The notes under the pieces are model-generated. The model was not told where the DNA came from. It did no database searches and saw nothing but the letters and a program-made list of their open reading frames with translations. A stretch of DNA of 64,000 nucleotides, from assembly GCA_020635355.1 (NCBI GenBank), contig JACJZW010000008.1:62001-126000 (forward strand), given 5' to 3'. The stretch's first letter is position 1. The number at the start of each line of letters is the position of its first letter. Positions 35,323 through 42,600 of this stretch are shown here, in pieces. A program made the position numbers and the translations under genes. This stretch comes from Flavobacteriales bacterium (GTDB lineage Bacteria; Bacteroidota; Bacteroidia; NS11-12g; UBA9320).

Positions 35323-36562
35323 TGATGGGTCTCATTACAGGTTGATTGTCCATAAGTGTCTCCGGTGTGAGCACTGGTGTGACCTTCTCGGCCAGATCCA
35401 GCAGGTTGATAAAGCTGCTGCGCATTAAAATGATGGCCGGTTGGGATTGGGCGATGATGTATGAAAACAGCTTTACAGGCCGATATGGAACATCTCCTAC
35501 CCCGTCGCCATCAAGGTCGTATCCCCGATACTCTTCCCAATAGTTGTGGTTGAAGGTGTTGTAGTTTTTACTCGTGTTGGTTACAACGTCGAACGAATTC
35601 TGGAGGAAGTCGTTATTCTCAAGGGTGTTGTCCATGCAGTTGCCCATAATTCGCAGTGCATAGCCATTCTTATCAAACTGGTTAAAGGCAATTTTTACCC
35701 TCAAGCTATTATCGGCACTTATCGCTATGGTGTTGTTTCTGAACCGGTTATGTTTTAATTCAGAATCGGTTATGTCCTTCAACAGCAAACCATAAGCCGA
35801 TTCCCCCCAATTATCAACAAACTCGTTTCTCTCCATCAATACCTCAGATGAATACATAACAGCAACTCCGGCTCCATTCCGAATGAACCGATTGTGCCTA
35901 TAGGCATTCCCGTGGGAAAACATGAAATGAAGTCCGTATCGCAAATTCCCATCACTAAGGTTGTTTTCGATGATGGACTGCTTAACAAACTCAAAGTAGA
36001 TCCCATCACGGTGAAACTTAACCGTATTGTTCTGAATGCTCATGTTGTTGCAATACCAGAGATGAATTGCGTTTCCGCTGGACGACTCTAAATACGTTTC
36101 CTTCGTAACCTTACCAATCACCTCGCATTCCTCTATCACACCGTGATCACTTTTCTCCACCAAAATGCCAAAAAAGGCATTGCTGATGTGCAGGTTTTTA
36201 AAGTGTACATTGTCCGAATTGTTGCACTTAATGGCAGCCCGGTCTTCCACATAACTGGTGGCTACATTTTGAAGATTGAGGTTTGTTAGGCTTACCCCGT
36301 TGTGGTGCACGTAAAAAATGGTCTTTCCTCCCCCATCGATAACACTTCCCGACTCGCCACATATACTGATTTGCTTTTCAATCACCACTTCCTGAGTAAG
36401 GTAACGCCCTTTCAGGACACGAATGTCGTCGAGGGAGTCAGCAGCTTCCACAGCCTGTTGTATAGACTGATGTGCACAGGATGCACAAACCTCGATTACC
36501 TTGGCAGTGGCACCCATCGAGGCGATGATCGGGAGGATGGCAATAAAAAGCGCTTTCCTCAT
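35297..36562 (-). CDS. nosD: Periplasmic copper-centre assembly protein NosD
   Basis: A 421-residue exported protein. Residues 1-20 are a Sec signal peptide. The mature chain is a right-handed parallel beta-helix of the CASH/NosD type, with regular NNxxxxNxx rungs such as NNTVKFHRDGIYFE and RNNTIAISADNSLRVKI. The tail motif HNYWEEYRGYDLDGDGVGDVPY is diagnostic for NosD. It delivers copper/sulfur components to NosZ with NosFY. It overlaps nosL by four bases. Confidence 0.95.
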   Translation of the reverse strand: MRKALFIAILPIIASMGATAKVIEVCASCAHQSIQQAVEAADSLDDIRVLKGRYLTQEVVIEKQISICGESGSVIDGGGKTIFYVHHNGVSLTNLNLQNVATSYVEDRAAIKCNNSDNVHFKNLHISNAFFGILVEKSDHGVIEECEVIGKVTKETYLESSSGNAIHLWYCNNMSIQNNTVKFHRDGIYFEFVKQSIIENNLSDGNLRYGLHFMFSHGNAYRHNRFIRNGAGVAVMYSSEVLMERNEFVDNWGESAYGLLLKDITDSELKHNRFRNNTIAISADNSLRVKIAFNQFDKNGYALRIMGNCMDNTLENNDFLQNSFDVVTNTSKNYNTFNHNYWEEYRGYDLDGDGVGDVPYRPVKLFSYIIAQSQPAIILMRSSFINLLDLAEKVTPVLTPETLMDNQPVMRPINDRIKEGI

Positions 36563-36996
36563 TGGGCCAGCTTGGTTATAACCTGATCCCAGCTGTAAAT
36601 CATTCCACCTTTTGCCACATGATAGCTCCTCGCCGACTTTTCGCTTGCATGTGCGCTCAAATAGGCGCCCATTGGGCTGGGTACCTTTTCGCTAATCAGG
36701 TACCAGGCAGATTGAGCATCGATCAGTGATTTGGGAGAACTGTAATCCGTTACCAAAACCATGCTGTGACCGGATTTGGTCTTATTCAGATAGTGAATAA
36801 GACACTCCCCGGAATCAAACTTAAACACTCGCCCCTTATCGGTTATAGCTTCTGCACCAAACTGTGGGTCCATTATTTTCATCTGACACCAATGGCAATT
36901 GTCCTTTCCGTAATGGATTTCTTCTGACACCTTGATGCATGAAGCGAGATTCAAGGGGATTAAAATCCCAATGAGTATGAGATGAAGCTGTTTCAT
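36559..36996 (-). CDS. nosL: Copper chaperone lipoprotein NosL
   Basis: A 145-residue lipoprotein with lipobox ASC (Cys20). The metal motif CHWCQM (Cys34, Cys37, Met39) is the CxxCxM site of NosL, which binds Cu(I) and hands it to the NosZ assembly system. FDSGECLIHYL near residue 70 and the C-terminal MGAYLSAHASEKSARSY segment are also typical. ATG 36996 gives this proper signal peptide; longer in-frame starts upstream run through the neighbouring gene. It begins two bases after the preceding gene's stop. Confidence 0.94.
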   Translation of the reverse strand: MKQLHLILIGILIPLNLASCIKVSEEIHYGKDNCHWCQMKIMDPQFGAEAITDKGRVFKFDSGECLIHYLNKTKSGHSMVLVTDYSSPKSLIDAQSAWYLISEKVPSPMGAYLSAHASEKSARSYHVAKGGMIYSWDQVITKLAQ

Positions 36997-36998
36997 AA

Positions 36999-37580
36999 TC
37001 AATACGACGTTTTTGCCCACTTTTGATGAACCATGGCCCAAAGAAGTAGGAAGGTTGAGAACGCTAACGCCATGCCCCCGATGTGTGGAAAGGATACGGC
37101 CTTGAAGTTCAACAGCCATTTTGACCCCAACAAGGGAGGTTGATACACCATTCCTTCTACCTTTATAGCTGCATTCGGGTCGAGATTGTGCCCATAGTCG
37201 TATTCCCAAAGCCAGAAATCGAAGATGCCCAATGCGCATAATATCAGAACGGTAAACCCGAAAACATACATCCACCTGGGCTTATTGATTTTCCAGACAA
37301 CCAAACCGAGTGCAATCAACAACCCGATGATGTACGGAAATATCTTTAACTCCGGAATGGCATCCGGTTCTATTTTCTGCATGCCGATGTAATGATTGAG
37401 AATGTTGATGTTCTGAAGCGTGCTTTCCTCTTGACCGGTAATCTTGTTCACCCATATATACATCTCAATACCGTCGGGATATTGGGGCGCTTCCAGAGCG
37501 ATATACCACAAGGGTTGGAAATATATAATGATAAGTGCCAGAGACGCCATCAGTACATAGATGCGGGTTAATGGTTTCAT
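36999..37580 (-). CDS. Uncharacterised membrane protein of the nos operon
   Basis: A 193-residue integral membrane protein with about four helices (near residues 5-25, 82-100, 105-125 and 168-190). Between helices 1 and 2 is a periplasmic loop with APQYPDGIEMYIWVNKITG and LNHYIGMQKI. I recall this APxYPxG...LNHYIGM pattern from other Bacteroidota nos clusters, always unnamed. The position between nosZ and nosL suggests a role in maturation of, or electron transfer to, NosZ. It may be analogous to the membrane protein NosB of other clade II systems, but I see no proof of homology. Confidence 0.8.
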   Translation of the reverse strand: MKPLTRIYVLMASLALIIIYFQPLWYIALEAPQYPDGIEMYIWVNKITGQEESTLQNINILNHYIGMQKIEPDAIPELKIFPYIIGLLIALGLVVWKINKPRWMYVFGFTVLILCALGIFDFWLWEYDYGHNLDPNAAIKVEGMVYQPPLLGSKWLLNFKAVSFPHIGGMALAFSTFLLLWAMVHQKWAKTSY

Positions 37581-37604
37581 TAAACGTGATTTTTTTTTGA
37601 TTAA

Positions 37605-37633
37605 ATCAGCCCCCAAAGCATCTGGGGGCTGAT
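37605..37633 (-). terminator. Strong hairpin between nosZ and the next nos gene
   Basis: Arms ATCAGCCCCCA and TGGGGGCTGAT (11 bp, five consecutive G-C pairs) enclose the loop AAGCATC. On the transcribed minus strand it follows the nosZ stop by about 50 bases and is followed by an A-rich tract rather than T, so full intrinsic termination is doubtful. It more likely blocks 3' exonucleases or lets only part of the transcripts continue, giving more nosZ than accessory mRNA. Confidence 0.7.
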
Positions 37634-37684
37634 CAAGTAACAGTAAATACCTAAAAAGTAGTTACAATGAATTTTGAGTGCTTT

Positions 37685-39652
37685 TTAATCTTCACCAAGC
37701 CACCACTTCAATTCGGTGTTGGATCCACTTGGTGAAACCCGCACATAGCCTTGCATCTCCTGGTGAAGAGCGGAGCAGAAGTCGGTACAGTAGAACGGAA
37801 ATACTCCCGGTACCTTGGGTTCCCACAACAGTGTTTTGGTGACTCCCGGCATGATCAACGTTTCGGAGTTCTGGGCGCCCATCATGGCAAATCCATGCGG
37901 CGTATCCCAGTCTTGCTCGAGATTTGTTACGTGCCAGTATACCTTATCTCCAACCCGTATTCCTTCGATGTTATCCGGCGCAAAGTGAGATCGTATGGAC
38001 GACATGTAAACGTGTACCTCATTGCCCTTTCGTTCAACACGAGCTTCTGCCTCTGATTTAACCGCATACGGGTGTTTGTTTTCCTCCAGTTTAAAGAACT
38101 TTTTGGAGTTGGGTTTGATCAGCTCAGCTGCACAGCCCTGGGCATAATGTGGTTCTCCATCGGTTGGGAAGTCCAATAACAGCCTCATTTTGTCCCCTGT
38201 GATGTCATAGAGTTGCGCTGAGTGCGCCAACTCCGGTCCGGTGGGCAGATATCTGTCTTTGGTGATTTTATTCATGGAAACGAGGTATTTTCTCCATGGC
38301 TTCATGGATCCACCTCCAGGAATACTCAAGTGTCCGATTGAGTAGTAGGAAGGAATTCTATCTACAACCTCCCATGTTCCAATCTTCCATTTAACTACTT
38401 CGGAAGAAATGAAGAAGGATGTATAGGCGTTACCGTCACCGTCAAACTCGGTGTGCAGAGGCCCAAGTCCTCCTGATTTTACAACACCGGTTACAACGCT
38501 TTCATATTTCAGAACGGGAACACCATCTACTGTTGTTTCATAGTCCTTGTTCTTGATGGCCTCCATCATTTTGTCAAAAGAATGAACCGTAAGATCTGCA
38601 CTGAGTTTACCACACCCTACGATGTATTTACCCGTTGGGTCAACATCTACCCCGTGTGGTGATTTGGGTGTGGGCAGGAAGTAAACCAGACCGGGACAGT
38701 TGGTCACGTTCAGAACTTTTACCTTGTTTTTAACGGTGGACTTTGCCATGTGGGTGGATTCATCCATTTCGTTGTTGCAGTAAGGAGAGGTCCACTCCTC
38801 AAATTTTCCTTCCTTAATGTATTCCTCTGCCTTTTTCCAGTTAATGGCAGCAATGAAATCTTTATCGTTCTGAGAAGCGGTAGCCTCCTTCATGGTAGCT
38901 CCCTTCTCAGTGTTATAGGTGGTGAAGAAGGTCCAGCCATGTGATGGGCCTTTGCCACTACTTGCTAAGTCATAATCGTATCCGGGCATTAGAATCTGGA
39001 AAGCCAACTCCATATCTCCATCTTCCGGAGCAACACTGATGAAGGATATCATCCCTTGAAAGTTCTCCTTATAGGTTTTTATCGAAACATCCTTCTGAGG
39101 TATAGGTACAGAAAAGCGTGTTCCTGCCACCACATATTCCGTATTCATTGTCAAATAAGGAGAGCTGTGATTACCGGCACTGTTAGGGATCTCAATGATT
39201 TCGGCTGTTTCAAAAGTGGTGAGATCAATCTTGGCTATCCTTGGTGTGTTATTTCCATTGATAAACAGCCATTTACCATCAATTTCACCGTTGGTTTGAC
39301 TGAGCTTGGGATGGTGGGCATCGTCCCAGGGAATAAAACCATGAGTCGTATTGAGCATCGGCTTTGTTTCCTCGTCAAAGCCCCACCCTTTTTCAGCATC
39401 TACCGAGAATACAGGGATCCTACGGAAAAGTCGACCAGACGGTAGACCAACCACAGAAACCTGACCACTGAATCCTCCTGAGAAAAATTCGTAAAACTCA
39501 TCGTGTTCTCCAGGAGCAACATATACTTCATCTGCGGCACCGCTCGAAGTAATAGCTCCCTTCTTTCCGTTGTCGTTACCACAACCAGCAACCACCGCCA
39601 TCATCACAACGGCTGCTATCGAATAAAGGATTGTTTTCATTCTGATATTCAT
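37685..39652 (-). CDS. nosZ: Nitrous oxide reductase, clade II type
   Basis: A 655-residue copper enzyme reducing N2O to N2 in the periplasm. It has a Sec-type signal with lipobox VAGC rather than the twin-arginine signal of clade I enzymes. The seven-bladed propeller carries the Cu-Z ligands in segments such as WDDAHHPKLSQTNGEIDG, GPSHGWTFFTTY, PKSPHGVDVDPTG and GGLGPLHTEFD. The C-terminal cupredoxin domain has the Cu-A site CTDFCSALHQEM (Cys622, Cys626, His630, Met633). It starts seven bases after the cytochrome c gene, its probable electron donor. Confidence 0.97.
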   Translation of the reverse strand: MNIRMKTILYSIAAVVMMAVVAGCGNDNGKKGAITSSGAADEVYVAPGEHDEFYEFFSGGFSGQVSVVGLPSGRLFRRIPVFSVDAEKGWGFDEETKPMLNTTHGFIPWDDAHHPKLSQTNGEIDGKWLFINGNNTPRIAKIDLTTFETAEIIEIPNSAGNHSSPYLTMNTEYVVAGTRFSVPIPQKDVSIKTYKENFQGMISFISVAPEDGDMELAFQILMPGYDYDLASSGKGPSHGWTFFTTYNTEKGATMKEATASQNDKDFIAAINWKKAEEYIKEGKFEEWTSPYCNNEMDESTHMAKSTVKNKVKVLNVTNCPGLVYFLPTPKSPHGVDVDPTGKYIVGCGKLSADLTVHSFDKMMEAIKNKDYETTVDGVPVLKYESVVTGVVKSGGLGPLHTEFDGDGNAYTSFFISSEVVKWKIGTWEVVDRIPSYYSIGHLSIPGGGSMKPWRKYLVSMNKITKDRYLPTGPELAHSAQLYDITGDKMRLLLDFPTDGEPHYAQGCAAELIKPNSKKFFKLEENKHPYAVKSEAEARVERKGNEVHVYMSSIRSHFAPDNIEGIRVGDKVYWHVTNLEQDWDTPHGFAMMGAQNSETLIMPGVTKTLLWEPKVPGVFPFYCTDFCSALHQEMQGYVRVSPSGSNTELKWWLGED

Positions 39653-39659
39653 TTTTTAG

Positions 39660-40142
39660 TTATTGATTATCCGCATCATATTTTCTGAAGTATTCCAGAA
39701 CTGCACGCGCTTGTTCTTCTGTAAGGTTTTGATTTGCCATGGGAGAAAGGTATTCCGCCAACAATGCCTTAGCCGTTGGATCTTGTTGTACCATTTTGTC
39801 TGGATTTAATATCATATTCATTACCCAGGATGGATTTCTGCGGTCCAAAACACCCACCAATGCAGGTCCCACATGACGCTTATCCATCTTGTGACACGCC
39901 ATGCACTTCTGCGTGAACACCTGTTCTCCGTTAGCGGCTAAATCAGCATCAATACCATCAAAAGACACTTGATGCTGAATGGGGCCTACTCCAAACTCAC
40001 TTGTCTCAGATTCAGTAGCCAATTCATTTGTTGTAGATGTTTCAGTTGTAGAAGAGTTTTGACCTTTATCACCCCCACAGGAGGTCATTATCAGTGCCGT
40101 AGCGATCAGCACAAAACCATATTTTAGGTTTATTTTTTTCAT
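39660..40142 (-). CDS. Lipoprotein mono-haem cytochrome c
   Basis: A 160-residue lipoprotein with lipobox MTSC (Cys22), a Ser/Thr/Glu-rich linker, and a class I cytochrome c domain. The haem site is CMACH at 80-84, with Met135 in LSPMANQN as the likely sixth ligand. It probably passes electrons from the quinone pool or a bc-type complex to the Cu-A site of NosZ, which is encoded next with a seven-base gap. The membrane anchor would keep it close to lipid-anchored NosZ. Confidence 0.93.
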   Translation of the reverse strand: MKKINLKYGFVLIATALIMTSCGGDKGQNSSTTETSTTNELATESETSEFGVGPIQHQVSFDGIDADLAANGEQVFTQKCMACHKMDKRHVGPALVGVLDRRNPSWVMNMILNPDKMVQQDPTAKALLAEYLSPMANQNLTEEQARAVLEYFRKYDADNQ

Positions 40143-40177
40143 TGTTTTATTATTAGGATTTTTCGGTATTGGAAGAA

Positions 40178-40753
40178 TTATTTCTCTTGTGGGAGAAGTA
40201 CTTTATCAACCACATGCACTATGCCATTTGACGCCTTCACTGTGCCAATTATTTTGGCACCTTGAACAAATACTCCATCCTCATTTTTAGTAACCTTGAT
40301 ATTGTGACCGGAAGCCACAAAAAGCGATTGACCGTCCGATAGCTGGTTTATGTCGTAGGAGCCGGGTGCGGCGTGAAATTGGATAATCTCAGTAAGCTTC
40401 ATCTGATTCTCGGGCTTCAGAAGGGTTTCAACAGTTCCTTCAGGAAGCGCATCAAATGCCGCATTGGTTGGGGCAAAAACGGTAAGCGGACCATTGTTTG
40501 CCAAGGCCGTTGTCTGATTTGCGGCTTGCACTGCTGCCACCAGCGTGGTGTGGTCTTTTGATCCTAAAGCAACTTGTAGGATGTTTTGAGATGATTCATT
40601 GTCAACCACACCTTCCTGACCACTCATTGTTCCATCTGTGGATTTAGCATTTGACGATTCATTGTACTCAACAACTCCTGTCTTGGGAGTAGAGTTACAG
40701 GCCGTTAATACACATACTGCTGTTATTAATACAGCGATAAATAGACGTTTCAT
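40178..40753 (-). CDS. Fasciclin (FAS1) domain lipoprotein leading the nos operon
   Basis: A 191-residue lipoprotein with lipobox LTAC (Cys19). Residues about 55-190 form one FAS1 domain: TLVAAVQAANQTTALANNGPLTVFAPTNAAFDALP, then the H2 box near the end, GIVHVVDKVLLP. FAS1 domains mediate adhesion or protein contacts; their role in N2O reduction is unknown. ATG 40753 gives the proper signal peptide. It is the first gene of the operon, 35 bases before the cytochrome gene. Confidence 0.9.
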   Translation of the reverse strand: MKRLFIAVLITAVCVLTACNSTPKTGVVEYNESSNAKSTDGTMSGQEGVVDNESSQNILQVALGSKDHTTLVAAVQAANQTTALANNGPLTVFAPTNAAFDALPEGTVETLLKPENQMKLTEIIQFHAAPGSYDINQLSDGQSLFVASGHNIKVTKNEDGVFVQGAKIIGTVKASNGIVHVVDKVLLPQEK

Positions 40754-40809
40754 CTTCGTATATATTTTGGTTTCACGAAGCAAAGCACGTAAGGTTTATA
40801 CGCATTAAA

Positions 40810-40825
40810 TATGATCTATATCATA
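40810..40825 (-). promoter_or_regulatory. Fnr-type site upstream of the nos operon
   Basis: TATGATCTATATCATA has 6-base inverted arms and a 4-base spacer, giving TGA-N6-TCA. Its centre (40817.5) is 36.5 bases upstream of the last base of a minus-strand TTTG (40784-40781), exactly the distance seen before the 32632 gene. This fits an activator that compensates for a poor -7 box (GTGCTTTG). Confidence 0.6.
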
Positions 40826-40925
40826 AAATATACTGCTTTTGTATCCAAGTGGTTAGCCAAATGGTGCCTTTTGATGAGATAAAATGGGTGCATTCCAGTT
40901 TTTTTACACCGAAAACCAATTATCC

Positions 40926-40947
40926 TTATGTGATTTAACTCACATAA
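40926..40947. promoter_or_regulatory. Crp-type palindrome upstream of the nos operon
   Basis: Arms TTATGTGA and TCACATAA are perfectly inverted around TTTAAC, a close match to the classic TGTGA-N6-TCACA. It lies 119 bases upstream of the nearer site. In the 327-base gap between the nos operon and tRNA-Pro (40754-41080) these two sites and the tRNA terminator are the only elements I see. No gene is present. Confidence 0.65.
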
Positions 40948-41044
40948 TAATGGGTAATGATTTCTGTTTTTTGATTTTGGACGAAACGGTTTTCTCCCGA
41001 TTATTACCACCGAACGATTCCTGTGACAATTAACCAAAAGGCAT

Positions 41045-41071
41045 AAAAAAAGCCGCACAAGGCGACTTTTT
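41045..41071 (-). terminator. Terminator of tRNA-Pro
   Basis: On the minus strand AAAAAGTCGC, loop CTTGT and GCGGCTTTTT form a 10-bp stem with one G-T pair, running into a T tract. It begins ten bases after the tRNA 3' end. Confidence 0.8.
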
Positions 41072-41080
41072 AAACGGTTG

Positions 41081-41155
41081 TCGGGATGACTGGATTCGAA
41101 CCAGCGACCACACGCCCCCCAGACGTGTACTCTAACCGGGCTGAGCTACATCCCG
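41081..41155 (-). tRNA. tRNA-Pro (anticodon GGG)
   Basis: A 75-base cloverleaf. The acceptor stem CGGGATG pairs with CATCCCG, the discriminator base is A, and the D arm is GCTC/GAGT. The anticodon stem CACGT/GCGTG encloses loop CTGGGGG, giving anticodon GGG. The T loop is GTTCGAATC. The CCA end is not encoded (CAA follows). It lies 26 bases after pheS, with its own -7 box in between. Confidence 0.95.
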
Positions 41156-41164
41156 AAGACGTTG

Positions 41165-41172
41165 CAAAGGTA
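41165..41172 (-). promoter_or_regulatory. -7 box of tRNA-Pro
   Basis: Minus-strand TACCTTTG lies ten bases upstream of the tRNA 5' end and in the gap after pheS. Fits TAnnTTTG. Confidence 0.45.
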
Positions 41173-41181
41173 CATCATCAA

Positions 41182-42198
41182 TCAGACCGATGCGAACTGA
41201 TTCAAAAAACGTACGTCGTTTTCAAAAAAGGTTCGAAGATCTTTAACACCATACTGAAACATCGTAATACGTTCGATTCCCATTCCAAAGGCGAATCCTG
41301 TGTATGTTTCCGGGTCGATGCCACAATTGGACAGGACCTGTTTATCAACCATTCCACAACCCAATATTTCCAACCATCCACTGCCCTTGGTGAGTCGATA
41401 ATCCGCCTCTGTACCCGTCCCGAGGTAGATATCCATTTCTGCGCTGGGCTCCGTGAATGGGAAGTAACTGGGCCTGAATCGAACCTGTGTATCTGCCCCG
41501 AAGAATTCCTTTACAAACTGAAATAGGGTTTGTTTGAGATCCGCAAAGGATACCCCTTTATCTATGTATAGTCCTTCGATTTGATGAAAAAAACAATTGG
41601 AGCGGGCGCTAATAGCCTCATTACGATATACCCGACCGGGTGAGATGGTCCGTATAGGTGGTTTTTGAGATTCCATTACCCGTACCTGAACAGACGATGT
41701 ATGTGTTCTCAGTGATCGGTCAGCATCGATAAAGAATGTATCCTGCATATCGCGGGCAGGGTGATTTTCCGGGAAGTTTAATGCCGAAAAGTTGTGCCAG
41801 TCATCTTCAATTTCCGGACCCTCAGAAACATCAAAGCCCATGCGCATAAAAATATCCGTCATCCGGTTTCGGACAATTTGAAGGGGGTGTCGGTTACCAC
41901 TTCCGGATTGATAGCCTGGCAAAGTGTAATCATTCAAATCTTTTTCCGCGTCCGCGTTAGCTGATGACCACGTCTCTTGATGCACCCGATGGGTTTCTTC
42001 TGCGAAATTTTTAAGCAGATTGAGCTCCTTGCCCAGCTCCTTCTTTAATTCCGATGGTACTTCCTTGAAATCGGCGAACAACTGATTCAATTCACTTTTC
42101 TTCGTCAGGAATTGCAATCGGAATTGTTCCACATCCTTTTCCGTTTTAACTGAAAATGCCTCAATGGCTTTTTTGAGTTGTTCGATCCGCTCTTTCAT
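41182..42198 (-). CDS. pheS: Phenylalanine--tRNA ligase alpha subunit
   Basis: A 338-residue class II synthetase subunit. The N-terminal 90 residues form the coiled-coil tRNA-binding arm. The catalytic core follows with HPLQIVRNRMTDIFMRMGF, FHQIEGLYIDKGVSF, RFRPSYFPFTEPSAEMDI and the final FAFGMGIERITMFQYGVKDLR motif 3. It works with PheT, whose gene is not in this window. ATG 42198 is used; a TTG nine bases upstream is less likely. A TAnnTTTG box lies seven bases before ATG. Confidence 0.98.
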   Translation of the reverse strand: MKERIEQLKKAIEAFSVKTEKDVEQFRLQFLTKKSELNQLFADFKEVPSELKKELGKELNLLKNFAEETHRVHQETWSSANADAEKDLNDYTLPGYQSGSGNRHPLQIVRNRMTDIFMRMGFDVSEGPEIEDDWHNFSALNFPENHPARDMQDTFFIDADRSLRTHTSSVQVRVMESQKPPIRTISPGRVYRNEAISARSNCFFHQIEGLYIDKGVSFADLKQTLFQFVKEFFGADTQVRFRPSYFPFTEPSAEMDIYLGTGTEADYRLTKGSGWLEILGCGMVDKQVLSNCGIDPETYTGFAFGMGIERITMFQYGVKDLRTFFENDVRFLNQFASV

Positions 42199-42204
42199 CG
42201 ACAG

Positions 42205-42212
42205 CAAAAATA
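42205..42212 (-). promoter_or_regulatory. -7 box of pheS
   Basis: Minus-strand TATTTTTG matches TAnnTTTG and ends six bases before the pheS ATG. Confidence 0.4.
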
Positions 42213-42600
42213 AATCGCTTTACCTTCTTACGTGGAACCGGCTTCATTCACATGGTATAAGGATTTATATCTTTTAAAATTTTAAACTAGTTCTTTATAA
42301 GGGCTGTGAATTTGTGGATGAATCGTTAGCCTGATAAAATGGTATTCAATTACCCACATCGTTTCCCATGACGAGCGCCTGATTTTTCTATGACTTTGTT
42401 TGAAGATTTCAATAGCCCACAGGCTTATGTGGAAAACGATGCGGGAAACGGGATGTTGATGACAATGCCAATAACAATGGATTTATCCAATCATGCTTGA
42501 AACTCAAACGGCATTAGTGGGAGCAATTGGTCTAATCAACGAGAAATAAACGTTTATAAACAGTTTGGTGTTAATTTATAAGTGATTGATAATCAGTTTA
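42213..42600. other. AT-rich gap with DnaA-box-like motifs, candidate oriC
   Basis: No gene is visible in this 388-base stretch. It has an AT-rich segment at about 42264-42300 and another at 42565-42600. Motifs close to TTWTNCACA are TTTTCCACA (minus, 42428-42436, full match), TTACCCACA (plus, 42350-42358), TCATCCACA (minus, 42313-42321) and TAGCCCACA (plus, 42413-42421). CGTTTCCC at 42360 and GGGAAACG at 42443 are inverted to each other. Together with parS sites 4 kb away this is a plausible replication origin, but none of the evidence is decisive. Confidence 0.35.

Noticed and set aside
37605..37633. Hairpin as a full intrinsic terminator of nosZ
   Set aside because: The minus strand after the stem is A-rich instead of T-rich, and the downstream genes have no other visible promoter.
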